58,156 nucleotides of DNA from Halomonas sp. NO4 (GCF_010994375.1 NZ_WHMA01000019.1:1-58156); one strand, 5' to 3'. Counted from the first letter of the stretch, positions 18,095-27,792 are shown. Made by a program: numbers and translations. The notes: a model not told the origin generated them from the letters alone.

Positions 18095-18512
18095 GGTGTG
18101 GGGCAATGCCTGGCGACGATGCGAGAGACGAAAAGAGCGAGAACGAGCGGCTCGATTCCCTAGCCTACCCTCCCGCTCCCTCGACAATACGACAACAATC
18201 GACAAATTTTCCATTCCTGTACGCGAATTGTACGAATCGCCGTGTCCGACTGCACAGCCCACACCGCAGCCCGAATCGACTGGCCATTGCCCTTGTACAG
18301 CCCTGGCTGCCTCCGCCCACCCACAGCCATCGCGCCCGCCGCGACCCCCTCTTTACCGCTGCCGCCTGCAAGATAGTTCCAATTGTATGCAAGATTATCC
18401 AAGCGTAACTGGTTTGTAACTACGAAGCTCAGTCACGTGAGCGATCGAAATAGCCGACGCTCCTTGAATCACACAACGCAGGTTTAGTGACGCAATCCGA
18501 AGGAGAAATGTC
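18095..18512. promoter_or_regulatory. Divergent regulatory region between the efflux and Tad operons
   Basis: About 420 bases with lower GC than the flanks. It must hold the leftward efflux promoter and the rightward pilin promoter. A direct repeat GTAAC-N6-GTAAC at 18405-18420 and an AAGGAG ribosome site just before the pilin start are the only recognisable signals. Open frames here have no starts or composition that I trust. Confidence 0.45.
18405..18420 (+). promoter_or_regulatory. Candidate operator, GTAAC direct repeat upstream of the pilin gene
   Basis: GTAACTGGTTTGTAAC contains two GTAAC half-sites 11 bases apart, one helical turn, about 93 bases before the pilin start. The core GGTTTGTAAC recurs at 19495-19504 before the AAA+ ATPase gene, again preceded by TAAC. 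Such spacing suits AraC-family proteins or response regulators, and an AraC-type gene closes the locus. That it is the binding site is inference. Confidence 0.35.
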
Positions 18513-18707
18513 ATGAACAAGCTGATGCAAGGGATCGAGCGTTTCTGGAAGGATGAAGAAGGCGCTGAGACTGTAGAGTGGGTACTGATCGTCTCACTAT
18601 TGGTTGCTGCAACTGTTGGTTTATTTGCTACGTTAGGGGATCAACTTGAAGCTGTGATTACGCAAATCACTACTTATTTGGGGACCATTGTTCCTTCAGG
18701 TACGTAA
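18513..18707 (+). CDS. flp: Flp-type (type IVb) pilin
   Basis: A 64-residue prepilin for the major fibre of the Tad pilus. It has a short positively charged leader, then the processing region EEGAETVEWVLIVSLLVAA, in which the peptidase would cut after Gly and leave a mature protein beginning with the hydrophobic polymerisation helix with Glu near position 5. The usual Flp Glu-Tyr pair is Glu-Trp here. The mature chain is about 45 residues with a short hydrophilic tail, normal for Flp pilins. AAGGAG precedes the start. GC and codon use are lower than in the rest of the locus, as often seen for highly expressed pilins. A terminator-like hairpin follows at once, so pilin mRNA may exceed that of downstream genes. 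Confidence 0.93.
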   Translation: MNKLMQGIERFWKDEEGAETVEWVLIVSLLVAATVGLFATLGDQLEAVITQITTYLGTIVPSGT

Positions 18708-18729
18708 ATAGATGAATTTTGTAAAGGTC

Positions 18730-18757
18730 AGGGGCGTCTTTAAAGACGCTCCTTTTT
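18730..18757 (+). terminator. Intrinsic terminator or attenuator after the pilin gene
   Basis: A perfect 16-base palindrome GCGTCTTTAAAGACGC, extended by G-C pairs, is followed by CCTTTTT. It lies between the pilin and prepilin peptidase genes, which fits partial termination that keeps pilin transcripts in excess. Confidence 0.75.
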
Positions 18758-18802
18758 GACAAATTATTAAGTCTGATATTTGCAGATTTTCTGGAGGAAC
18801 CG

Positions 18803-19351
18803 ATGATTATTGGCGAATCTTTTTTCCCTCAAGATCTCTTGTTTCTTCTGATAGGTTTAGCAGTAATGTCAGACATGACAAAGCGAGTGATTCCGAATTT
18901 TCTGACTCTGGCCGGAGCCGCCATGGGGTTGCTGCTGCAAGGAGTGCTGGAAGGTCTGGGCGGTGTCCTGGCCGCCATCTACGGCCTTCTGGTGGGGCTG
19001 GCAGTTTTTATGCCCGGCTACCTGATGGGCTTTACCGGCGCCGGCGACGCCAAGTTGATGGCGGCGGTGGGTACCTTTCTTGGGCCTTTGGGCGCCTTTC
19101 AGGCGGCATTGGCCAGCATTATAGCAGGATCAATAATTGCACTATTCTATATCGGGTTTGCCGTGCTATTTCGGCGGTCTTCTTCACCGGTGGCACGCTA
19201 TGGATTGATGGCGAAGACTCTGGTAGCTACCGGAAGGCCGATTTATATAAAGCCGGAAAAAGGCGAGGTGATGGGGAGGAAGTTTCCCTTTGCGGTGGCT
19301 ATCGCCATCGGCACCACGGCCTGGATGATCTGGCAATGGCCGCTGGGATGA
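18803..19351 (+). CDS. tadV: Prepilin peptidase, TadV/CpaA type (A24 family)
   Basis: A 182-residue inner-membrane aspartic protease that removes the leader of Flp pilin and of the TadE-type pseudopilin. The two catalytic aspartates are in SDMTKRVIPN (first cytoplasmic loop) and GAGDAKLM, the A24 signature. About five membrane helices are predicted. It lacks the N-terminal methylase domain of PilD-type peptidases, as expected for TadV. A clear GGAGG lies upstream of ATG 18803. It is transcribed with the pilin through the hairpin at 18730-18757, and a second promoter could lie in the 170-base purine-rich gap that follows. Confidence 0.9.
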   Translation: MIIGESFFPQDLLFLLIGLAVMSDMTKRVIPNFLTLAGAAMGLLLQGVLEGLGGVLAAIYGLLVGLAVFMPGYLMGFTGAGDAKLMAAVGTFLGPLGAFQAALASIIAGSIIALFYIGFAVLFRRSSSPVARYGLMAKTLVATGRPIYIKPEKGEVMGRKFPFAVAIAIGTTAWMIWQWPLG

Positions 19352-19490
19352 CAGGGACGAGGTTCGAGGCTCGCGGAAAAATCAGGGTCGAGGTGCGAGG
19401 GACAAGGGAAGGAAAGGAAAAAGAGCAGGAACGCGGGAAGCTAAAGCTGGAAGCCACCAGCGGCCATTGCCAGGCCATTCGATCGCAAGA

Positions 19491-19504
19491 TAACGGTTTG
19501 TAAC
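19491..19504 (+). promoter_or_regulatory. Second GGTTTGTAAC site, upstream of the AAA+ ATPase gene
   Basis: TAACGGTTTGTAAC lies 18 bases before the ATPase start and shares a 10-base core with the site upstream of the pilin. Its nearness to the start codon would suit repression, or a promoter only if transcription began very close to the gene. The function is inferred from the repetition alone. Confidence 0.3.
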
Positions 19505-19521
19505 GAAACGTGAGGTCGTCC

Positions 19522-20895
19522 ATGAACCAGGAAGCGCCAACCTTCCACAACGTCACCGCCGGCGGTACGGCGGCCCGGCGGGCGCCGCGCCCCGGCACGG
19601 TGGCGGAGACCGGGCTGTCGCTGCTGTATCTCGGCGACCTGCTGGTCAAGCAGCTCTTCGAGCAGGGCGTTCTCGACCTGCATCAGCTGAGCCGCGAAAG
19701 TGCGCTGTCCGGCAGCGTGGTGGAGGAGGTGTGCCGCTTCCTGCGCGAGGAGGGGCGCGTGGAGGTGCGCGGCCAGGGTGAGGCCGGGGCGCTGCGCTTC
19801 GGCCTCACTGACCGCGGCCGCGCCTCGGCGCTGGAGGCCTTCAACCGCGACGGTTACAGCGGCAAGGCGCCGGTCACCCTGGAGGCCTACAGCGAGCGGG
19901 TGCGTGAGCAGGCGCTCTCCGAGGTGGGCATCCAGCGCGAGACGGTGATGGCGGCCTTCGCCGACACCGTGATCGACCCGGCGCTGCTCGACCAGCTCGG
20001 CCCGGGGCTGCACTCCGGCCGCGCCATGTTCATCCACGGCCATGCCGGCACCGGCAAGAGTTATATCGCCCGGCGCCTGGTGCGGCTGCTGGAAGGGGAG
20101 GTAATGGTGCCCCACGCCATCCTGGTGGGCGGCAAGGCGGTGCGCTGCTTCGACCCCGCCGTGCATCAATCGCTGGAAGACCCGCTCGAGGCGGCCCCCT
20201 CGATGCAGCTCTACATGGAACACGGCCACGACCCGCGCTACGTACGCTGCCACCGCCCCTGCGTGGTCACCGGCGGCGAGCTCACCATGGAGCGGCTCGA
20301 AGTGCAGTACGACGGCGCCACCCGTATCCACCAGGCGCCGGTGCAGTTGCTCGCCAACAACGGCATGCTGGTGATCGACGACCTGGGCCGCCAGCGCATG
20401 ACGCCCACCGAACTCTTCAATCGCTGGATCGTGCCGCTGGAGGAGCGTCGCGACTTCCTGGCGCTGTCCAACGGCTACCACTTCAGCGTGCCCTTCGACG
20501 TGGCGCTGGTCTTCTCCACCAACCTCGACCCGCTCTCCTTGGCCGATGCCGCCTTCCTGCGCCGCATCGGCTACAAGATCCGCTTCGCGCCGCTGGAGCG
20601 CGAGGCGTACCTCGCCATCTGGCAGCAGCAGTGTCGCACCCTGGGGCTGCCCTTCGAGCAGGGCCTGGCGGAATTCGCCATCGACGAACTGCACGAACGC
20701 CACGGCATGCCGCTGCTGGCCTGTCATCCGCGCGACATCCTGAGCCTCGCCCAGGACCAGCTCGCCTACCAGGGGCGCGAGGCGCCGGATCGCGAGATCC
20801 TGCGCTGGGCCTGGCAGACCTATTTCGGTGACTTCTCCGACGCCGCCAGCGGCGCGACCGGAGGCGCCACCGCCAACCGGAGGGACGCATCATGA
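19522..20895 (+). CDS. AAA+ ATPase with N-terminal winged-helix domain, inside the Tad operon
   Basis: A 457-residue protein. Residues about 35-105 look like a winged helix (LYLGDLLVKQLFEQGVLD, then a recognition-helix-like segment and a Gly-rich wing). An AAA+ domain follows, with Walker A G173-H-A-G-T-G-K179-S180 and Walker B MLVIDD with Asp286/Asp287. A sensor-like FSTNLDP and an arginine-containing FLRRIGYK segment follow. It is not the TadA secretion ATPase or TadZ, both present downstream, and it has no counterpart in the classic Aggregatibacter or Caulobacter loci as I know them. The ATG at 19522 has GAGGT upstream. Its stop overlaps the cpaB start (ATGA), so it is translationally coupled to the pilus genes. 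A regulatory or assembly-remodelling role is inference. Confidence 0.88.
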   Translation: MNQEAPTFHNVTAGGTAARRAPRPGTVAETGLSLLYLGDLLVKQLFEQGVLDLHQLSRESALSGSVVEEVCRFLREEGRVEVRGQGEAGALRFGLTDRGRASALEAFNRDGYSGKAPVTLEAYSERVREQALSEVGIQRETVMAAFADTVIDPALLDQLGPGLHSGRAMFIHGHAGTGKSYIARRLVRLLEGEVMVPHAILVGGKAVRCFDPAVHQSLEDPLEAAPSMQLYMEHGHDPRYVRCHRPCVVTGGELTMERLEVQYDGATRIHQAPVQLLANNGMLVIDDLGRQRMTPTELFNRWIVPLEERRDFLALSNGYHFSVPFDVALVFSTNLDPLSLADAAFLRRIGYKIRFAPLEREAYLAIWQQQCRTLGLPFEQGLAEFAIDELHERHGMPLLACHPRDILSLAQDQLAYQGREAPDREILRWAWQTYFGDFSDAASGATGGATANRRDAS

Positions 20896-21713
20896 AACGC
20901 AAGGGTATTTTCGCCATGTTCGCGCTCTCGCTGATCATGGCGCTGGGGGCCGCCGTGGTGGCCATGAACTGGATGCAGGAGCAGGACGGCGACAATGAGG
21001 CCCTGGCCGACGCCACCCAGGTGGTGGTGGCCGCGCTCCAGGTGCCGTTCGGCACCACCGTGCAGGCCTCCGACCTCAAGATGGTCACCATGCCCAAGGA
21101 CGTGGTGCCGCCCAACAGCTTCAACGATGTCGAGAAGGTAGTGGGGCGGGTCAGCAACCAGGTGATCTACCCCGGCGAGGTGGTGCTAGAGGGGCGGGTC
21201 TCCGAACACCTGGGTGGCAGCGCCCTGGCGGCACTGCTCGACCCCGGCATGCGGGCGATGAGCGTGCGGGTCGACGACGTGGTGGGGGTCGCCGGCTTCC
21301 TGCTGCCGGGCAACCGGGTCGACGTTCTCTCCACCAAGCGCAACGGCAGCCGCGACAGCGTCGAATCCAAGACCGTGCTGCGCAACCTCAAGGTGCTGGC
21401 CGTGGACCAGATCGCCAGCCAGGAGCGCGACGGCCCGGTGATCGTGCGCGCCGTCACCGTGGCGGTAACCACCAAGCAGGCCGAGACCCTGGTCAAGGCC
21501 ACCCAGGAGGGCAAGGTGCAGCTCACCCTGCGCAACCCCCTGGAGAAGGAGGAAGAGAACGACATGATGGTGGCGCAGCGCTCGGTGCTCAACCTGCCGG
21601 AGCTGGAGAAGCGCGACGAACCCGCACCGCCGCCGCGGCGTGCCGCCCCGGTACAGCGACGGGTGGACGTGCTGCGCGGCACCCAGATGAGCTCCGTCAA
21701 CGTACGCAACTGA
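20892..21713 (+). CDS. cpaB: Flp pilus assembly protein CpaB/RcpC
   Basis: A 273-residue periplasmic protein with one N-terminal membrane anchor (FAMFALSLIMALGAAVVAMN) and a SAF-type domain (about residues 45-110, VVVAALQVPFGTTVQASDL), as in CpaB/RcpC. This protein works with the outer-membrane secretin at 21943-23526 to gate or stabilise the channel. The C-terminal 40 residues are Pro/Arg-rich and probably disordered. The start overlaps the AAA+ stop by 4 bases. A 229-base gap filled by a palindromic repeat cassette separates it from the secretin gene. Confidence 0.92.
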   Translation: MKRKGIFAMFALSLIMALGAAVVAMNWMQEQDGDNEALADATQVVVAALQVPFGTTVQASDLKMVTMPKDVVPPNSFNDVEKVVGRVSNQVIYPGEVVLEGRVSEHLGGSALAALLDPGMRAMSVRVDDVVGVAGFLLPGNRVDVLSTKRNGSRDSVESKTVLRNLKVLAVDQIASQERDGPVIVRAVTVAVTTKQAETLVKATQEGKVQLTLRNPLEKEEENDMMVAQRSVLNLPELEKRDEPAPPPRRAAPVQRRVDVLRGTQMSSVNVRN

Positions 21714-21750
21714 AGATGTAACGAAATAAACGCTGGTGGAAAGGAGGTTA

Positions 21751-21892
21751 GTGGGAGGGAGCTTCAGCTCGCGAAGCAGCGCGCAGCGCTGCCAGGAGAA
21801 ACCAGGGCGCCTGCGGCGCCTTCGTCGAAGCGTCGAACCGCCGGCAGAGCCGGCCTCCCACAATGCCTTCGTCCGGTAAACCGGCCTCCCAC
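21751..21892. repeat. Composite palindromic repeat cassette, copy 1
   Basis: Opens with GTGGGAGG and ends with CCTCCCAC. Between them are five small hairpins in series: GAGCTTCAGCTC (21759-21770), GCAGC...GCTGC (21776-21792), GGCGCCTGCGGCGCC (21806-21820), GCCGGCAGAGCCGGC (21840-21854) and CCGGTAAACCGG (21873-21884). The same modules, with some missing, make up copy 2 at 25178-25347. It is non-coding. Being between cpaB and the secretin gene in one operon, it could affect mRNA stability or partial termination. Confidence 0.85.
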
Positions 21893-21942
21893 AATACAGC
21901 GGCTGGATTCGTAGAAGCTTATTAAAGCAGGGGAGAATCGCC

Positions 21943-23526
21943 ATGATCATCAACCACAACCGCTCGGGACGCCATGGAGCCATCAAGTGGCTGTTCCTGA
22001 CACTGGTGGCACTGCTGGCGGCAGGCTGGGGGATGGAGCTGCCCGCCCAGCAATCGGATCCCACCCGCCGCGTTTCCATGCCGCTGGAGGGGCGGTCGGT
22101 CTCGGTGGCCGTGGCGATCGACAAGGGTCAGGTGCTGGAATTTCCCCGTCCGGTGCGGGTGGTCTCGGTGGGCAACCCCGAGATCGCCGACATCGTGGTG
22201 ATGGGCTCTCGGCAGCTCTATGTACTCGGCAAGTCCACCGGCACCACCAACGTGGTGCTGTGGGACCGCTCCGAGAACGTCGAAGGGGCGCTCAACGTCA
22301 CCGTCACTCACGACCTGGAGACCCTCAAGAGCAACCTGCACGAGCTGCTCCCCGGCGAGAGTATCCAGGTGCGTTCATCCCAGGACGGGATCGTGCTCAG
22401 CGGCGAGGTCTCCAGCGCCGAGCGGCTGGAGACGGCCATGCGCCTGGCCAACCGTTACGCCGGCGGCGAGGAGGGCACGGTGCTCAACCTCATGCAGGTG
22501 GGCGGCGCCCAGCAGGTGATGCTCGACGTCAAGGTGGCGGAGGTGTCGCGCTCGCTGGTCAAGCGCCTCGAAGCCAACTTCAACGTCTTCAATGTCGGCT
22601 CCTCGGCCTTCCGTGCCGGCGCGGTCAGTGGTGGTGCCAGCTTTCCGGATGCCGTCTTCGAGGGGGCTGAAGGCTTGGGTGGCCGGATGCCGGTGTTTGA
22701 TGGTGGCACGCCGATCGGTCCCGTCGTCGATGAGTTTGCACCGGCCACTGCCACCATCGAGGACACCGGCATCTTCGCCAGCTACCAGCGTGGCGACTAC
22801 CTGCTCAACCTGGTGCTGGATGCCGCCAGCACCGAAGGGGTCGCCAAGATCCTCGCCGAGCCCAACTTGACCACCCTCACCGGCGAGCCGGCACGCTTCC
22901 TGGCCGGGGGCGAGTTCCCCATTCCCGTGCCCCAGGGCGACGGCCAGGTGGCCATCGAGCACAAGGAGTTCGGCGTGGGCCTCGGCTTCCTGCCCGTGGT
23001 GCTGGACTCCGGCGCCATCAACCTCAAGGTGGATGTCTCGGTCTCCGACCTGGTGCCGGCCAACAGCCTCCAGGTGGGGGTGGGCAGCGGCGTGAGCACC
23101 CAGTTCTTCGTGCCCGCGCTCACCAAGCGCAGCGCCAGCTCCACGGTGGAGCTGGCCACCGGCCAGACCATCGCCATCGCCGGCATGCTCAACGAGAGCC
23201 TGCGCGAGAACGTCTCCAAGCTGCCGGGCCTGGGCGAGGTGCCGGTGCTCGGCGCGCTGTTCCGCAGCCAGGAGTTCATCAAGGAGCAGACGGAGTTGGT
23301 GATCTTCGTCACCCCGCGCCTGGCGCGCTCCTTTGCCCCGGAGCAGGTGCGCCTGCCCACCGGCTCCTTCGTGCCGCCGAACGATCTGGAGTTCTACCTG
23401 CTGGGCAGCTTCCAGCCCGTGGAGGAGGGGGGTACCCCGCGGCCGCGCCCCAGTAGCTTCGATCTGGAGCTGATGTCGAGCCGGCCGGAAGGCGGCACCG
23501 AAGGGCGTTTCGGTCATGATCTCTGA
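21943..23526 (+). CDS. cpaC: Tad outer-membrane secretin CpaC/RcpA
   Basis: A 527-residue secretin forming the outer-membrane channel for the Flp pilus. A signal peptide (about residues 1-35) is followed by an N-terminal pilus/secretin domain (SVSVAVAIDKGQVLEF, VSVGNPEIADIVV), a BON-like segment (about 125-185) and the C-terminal secretin beta domain (about 270-490) ending with the hallmark GEVPVLGALFRS. The length matches the family. GGGGAGA precedes ATG 21943. The last 40 residues are Pro/Gly-rich. It is followed after 40 bases by a small lipoprotein gene that may encode its pilotin or accessory factor. Confidence 0.94.
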   Translation: MIINHNRSGRHGAIKWLFLTLVALLAAGWGMELPAQQSDPTRRVSMPLEGRSVSVAVAIDKGQVLEFPRPVRVVSVGNPEIADIVVMGSRQLYVLGKSTGTTNVVLWDRSENVEGALNVTVTHDLETLKSNLHELLPGESIQVRSSQDGIVLSGEVSSAERLETAMRLANRYAGGEEGTVLNLMQVGGAQQVMLDVKVAEVSRSLVKRLEANFNVFNVGSSAFRAGAVSGGASFPDAVFEGAEGLGGRMPVFDGGTPIGPVVDEFAPATATIEDTGIFASYQRGDYLLNLVLDAASTEGVAKILAEPNLTTLTGEPARFLAGGEFPIPVPQGDGQVAIEHKEFGVGLGFLPVVLDSGAINLKVDVSVSDLVPANSLQVGVGSGVSTQFFVPALTKRSASSTVELATGQTIAIAGMLNESLRENVSKLPGLGEVPVLGALFRSQEFIKEQTELVIFVTPRLARSFAPEQVRLPTGSFVPPNDLEFYLLGSFQPVEEGGTPRPRPSSFDLELMSSRPEGGTEGRFGHDL

Positions 23527-23566
23527 TCGCCGCCTATCCACTTCGCCCAGCCAGGGAGAGCGCACC

Positions 23567-23905
23567 ATGACTCGTTTCCACGCAACCCGTTTTCACATAC
23601 TGAACGCAGCCACTTCCCGGAACAGCGATACCCGCTCCGAGAAGAACGATACCGAGCGGTTCGCGGTTTGCAGGCTGGCGGTGTCCGCCGTCGCCCTGGC
23701 CCTTGCGATGACCGGCTGCATGGCGCCACGCCCGGGGGCTGACCTGCCGGCCTATGGCGACAGCGTGCGCCACACCAAGGCGATCCAGACCTACGAGCCC
23801 GGCGACGAGGTGCCGCCACTGCACGGCGCCAAGGCGGCCGAGGCCATGCGCATCTATCGCCTCCCGCCGGCCGGCGGTGGCCAGGCGCCGAGCTCGAAGC
23901 AATGA
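23567..23905 (+). CDS. Small putative lipoprotein of the Tad locus
   Basis: A 112-residue protein with a lipobox-like LAMTGC at about residues 46-51 preceded by a hydrophobic run (LAVSAVALALA). The hydrophobic segment sits unusually far in, after about 35 hydrophilic residues, so either the true start is internal or the leader is long. The tail of about 60 residues is Pro/Gly-rich without a recognised domain. Position between secretin and TadZ suggests an outer-membrane lipoprotein that helps localise the secretin, comparable in place to CpaD or RcpB, although no similarity is visible. AGGGAGA precedes ATG 23567. Confidence 0.75.
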   Translation: MTRFHATRFHILNAATSRNSDTRSEKNDTERFAVCRLAVSAVALALAMTGCMAPRPGADLPAYGDSVRHTKAIQTYEPGDEVPPLHGAKAAEAMRIYRLPPAGGGQAPSSKQ

Positions 23906-23962
23906 AGGGAAACACGTTGATGCGCCATTCGATGACAGCGGCAATGAGAGGCAGGTGAAACG

Positions 23963-25150
23963 ATGCGCAAACGGCTCGAGATACTGCTGGCGGGAAGGGC
24001 GAGGGGGGAACTCCAGGCCCTGGAAAGCTTGCTGTGCAGCCAGGGCGACATCCAGGTGACCTCCCGGCTGATGGTCAACGGCCACGTCGACCCGCTGGAG
24101 GGGGTTGCCCCGCTGCCCGATGCCCTGGTGCTGCTGGTGGGCGATCACTGGGAGGCCGAGCTGACGGCGCTGTGCGAGCGCCCGGCTAGCGAGCGGCCGC
24201 CGCTGCTGGTGGTGGGGCCGAAAGGCAACGTGGAGCTGATTCGCCTGGCCATGCGCGCCGGGGCCCGCGATTTTTTCTCGCCGCCCATCGACGACAGCGA
24301 GATCATCCAGTTCCTGCGCGAGCTGTCCCGCGACCGCCTGGAAGACCCCGGCCACGAGGCACGCACCACGGCGGTGATCAACGCCAAGGGCGGCTCCGGC
24401 GCCAGCCTGGTGGCGGCCAACCTGGCCCACCGCCTGACCCGGCAGGAGCGCAGTACGGTACTGGTGGACATGGACGTGCAGTTCGGCTCGCTGCCGCTCT
24501 ACTTCAACCTGGTGCCCGATCACGGCCTGGTGCGGGCGCTGGAATCCGCCGACAGCCTCGATGCCCTGGCACTGGAGGCCTATCTGCAGCGTCATGGCAG
24601 CGGCCTTGCGCTGCTGGCCTCGTCGCCGGGCGACCATCTGAGCCTCGGCGAGGTACCCGAGAACCGGGTCGAGCAGCTGCTGCAGGTGCTGGCGAGCGCC
24701 AATGACGAGGTGGTGATCGACCTGCCGCGCTGGCTCAACGGCGCCACCGCCTGCGTGCTGGAGCGCGCCGACCGCGTCTTGATGGTGATGCAGCAGAGCG
24801 TGGCTCACCTGCACGATGCCCAGCGCCTGCGCGACATCCTCGTCCACGAGCTCAGGATCTCTCCCTCGCGAATCAGCGTGGTGGTCAACCGCTACGACAA
24901 GAAGAGCGACGTCAGCCTGGACGCCATCGGCGATGCCCTGCCGGGGCTGGCGCGGCGTACCCTGCCCAACGACTTCAAGCGCGCCTGCCACAGCATCAAC
25001 GTAGGCAGCCCGCTCCACGATATCGCCCCCAAGGCACCGCTGACGCGCCAGTTCAAGGCACTGGCCGAAGCGCTGGATACCCCCTCGCCGGGTGCCGGGG
25101 CGGGCAGAAAGCGCTCGCTGCTGGGCTGGGCCCTGCCGAGGCGACACTGA
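23963..25150 (+). CDS. tadZ: Pilus assembly ATPase-like protein TadZ/CpaE
   Basis: A 395-residue protein with an atypical receiver-like N-terminal domain (about residues 1-130) and a MinD/ParA-type domain (about 135-370). The deviant Walker A is K142-G-G-S-G-A-S, with Ala where MinD has the second Lys, as usual in TadZ. VLVDMDVQFGSLPLY is the switch-like segment. TadZ proteins place the Tad machine at the cell pole. The receiver keeps the fold pattern (LLVGDHWEAEL, ARDFFSPP) but no obvious phosphorylation triad. It is co-directional with the upstream lipoprotein gene (58-base gap) and separated from tadA by the second repeat cassette. Confidence 0.9.
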   Translation: MRKRLEILLAGRARGELQALESLLCSQGDIQVTSRLMVNGHVDPLEGVAPLPDALVLLVGDHWEAELTALCERPASERPPLLVVGPKGNVELIRLAMRAGARDFFSPPIDDSEIIQFLRELSRDRLEDPGHEARTTAVINAKGGSGASLVAANLAHRLTRQERSTVLVDMDVQFGSLPLYFNLVPDHGLVRALESADSLDALALEAYLQRHGSGLALLASSPGDHLSLGEVPENRVEQLLQVLASANDEVVIDLPRWLNGATACVLERADRVLMVMQQSVAHLHDAQRLRDILVHELRISPSRISVVVNRYDKKSDVSLDAIGDALPGLARRTLPNDFKRACHSINVGSPLHDIAPKAPLTRQFKALAEALDTPSPGAGAGRKRSLLGWALPRRH

Positions 25151-25177
25151 GAATGACTATCAGGTGGGAGGGGCCTC

Positions 25178-25347
25178 GTGGGAAGGAGCTTCAGCTCGAG
25201 GAGGAAGTAGGTGGGAGGGAGCTTCAGCTCGAGGAGGAAGTAGGTGGGAGGGAGCTTCAGCTCGCGAAGCAGCGCGCAGCGCTGCCAAAAGGGCGCCTGC
25301 GGCGCCTTCGCCCGGTAAACCGGCCTCCCACAGAGCCGGCCTCCCAC
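25178..25347. repeat. Composite palindromic repeat cassette, copy 2, with a 33-bp tandem duplication
   Basis: A 33-base unit beginning GTGGGA and containing GAGCTTCAGCTC occurs at 25178-25210 and 25211-25243 and starts a third time at 25244. Then follow the GCAGC/GCTGC, GGCGCC-TGC-GGCGCC and CCGGTAAACCGG hairpins, and two CCTCCCAC closures at about 25325 and 25341. This is a rearranged version of the cassette at 21751-21892, lacking the GCCGGC-AGA-GCCGGC hairpin in full. It lies between tadZ and tadA. Confidence 0.85.
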
Positions 25348-25423
25348 ATAAGGAGATTGCTACCAAGCTGGCGTCACGAAAAACAATGATCGGGACTAGG
25401 AATCATCCACCAGGAGAACGGCC

Positions 25424-26781
<1,358 letters not shown>

Positions 26782-26791
<10 letters not shown>

Positions 26792-27780
26792 GCAGCCTGA
26801 TGGACATCCAGATCTCCGATCAGACGATCGTCATCGGCATGGTGTTCATCGCCGTCTTCCTGCTGATGCAGAGCTTTCTGGTGCCCGCCTTCGGCGAGAA
26901 TCGCCAGGCGCAGAAGCGGCTCAAGAAGCGCCTGCGGGCGATCTCCGGTGAAGGGCAGCAGGGCGGCGCTTCATTGATCCAGAGCAAATACTTGAGAAAG
27001 CTCTCGCCGCTGGAGCGCGCCCTGGAACGGCTGCCGGGCATGGCCCGCATTCACCAGCTCATCGAGCAGGCGGGGCAGGAAACGCCCGCCTACCGGGTGG
27101 TGCTCTACTCGGTCTGCCTGGGGGGCATCAGCGGGGTGGCGGGCTACCTGCTGCTGCCCCAGCCAGTGCTGGGCATTTTGCTCGGAGTGGGCGTGGCGGT
27201 GTTCCCATTTGTGCGACTGATGCGGGCGCGCAAACGTCGTTTGGCCCGCTTCGAGGAGCAACTGCCCGATGCGTTGATCATCATGGCCCGGGCGCTGCGT
27301 GCCGGCCACCCCTTCAGCGATGCCATGCACCTGGTGGCGGAGGAGCTGGCCGAGCCTATCGCCGGCGAATTTCGTATCGCCTTCATGGAGATCAACTACG
27401 GCGGCGATGTGCGGGGCGCCCTGCTCGGGATGTTACGGCGCGTGCAGAGCGTGACGGTGATGATCTTTATCACCTCGGTGCTGATCCAGAAGGAGACCGG
27501 CGGCAACCTGGCCGAGCTGCTCGATAACCTGGCCGCCGTGGTGCGCGACCGTTTCCGCTTCCAGCGCAAGGTGCGCACCCTCTCGGCCGAGGGGCGGATG
27601 GCTGGCTGGATTCTCTCGCTGCTGCCCTTCGTCCTGGGGGGAGTCCTCATGCTGGTCAACCCGGATTTCATCCCGATGCTCACCGAGGATCCATTGGGGC
27701 GTCAGTTGGTAGTGGCCGCCTTCGTGATGGTGATCATCGGGATTCTGTGGCTGCGCAAGATCGTGCGTGTCGAGGTTTGA
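26782..27780 (+). CDS. tadB: Tad inner-membrane platform protein TadB
   Basis: A 332-residue GspF-domain protein. One N-terminal membrane helix (IVIGMVFIAVFLLMQSF), a central membrane pair and a C-terminal helix pair (WILSLLPFVLGGVLML; VVAAFVMVIIGILWL) surround the cytoplasmic GspF domain (about residues 175-290, QLPDALIIMARALRAGHPF ... KETGGNLAELLDNLA). With TadC it forms the platform that couples TadA to pilin extraction. The ATG at 26782 lies inside the end of tadA, with GGGGGAGG about 10 bases upstream, so translation is coupled. Confidence 0.94.
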
Positions 27781-27792
27781 GGAGGGCGTGAG

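Noticed and set aside
21751..25347. CRISPR array in the Tad intergenic repeats
   Set aside because: Repeats are palindromic modules without regular unique spacers, and no cas genes are present.
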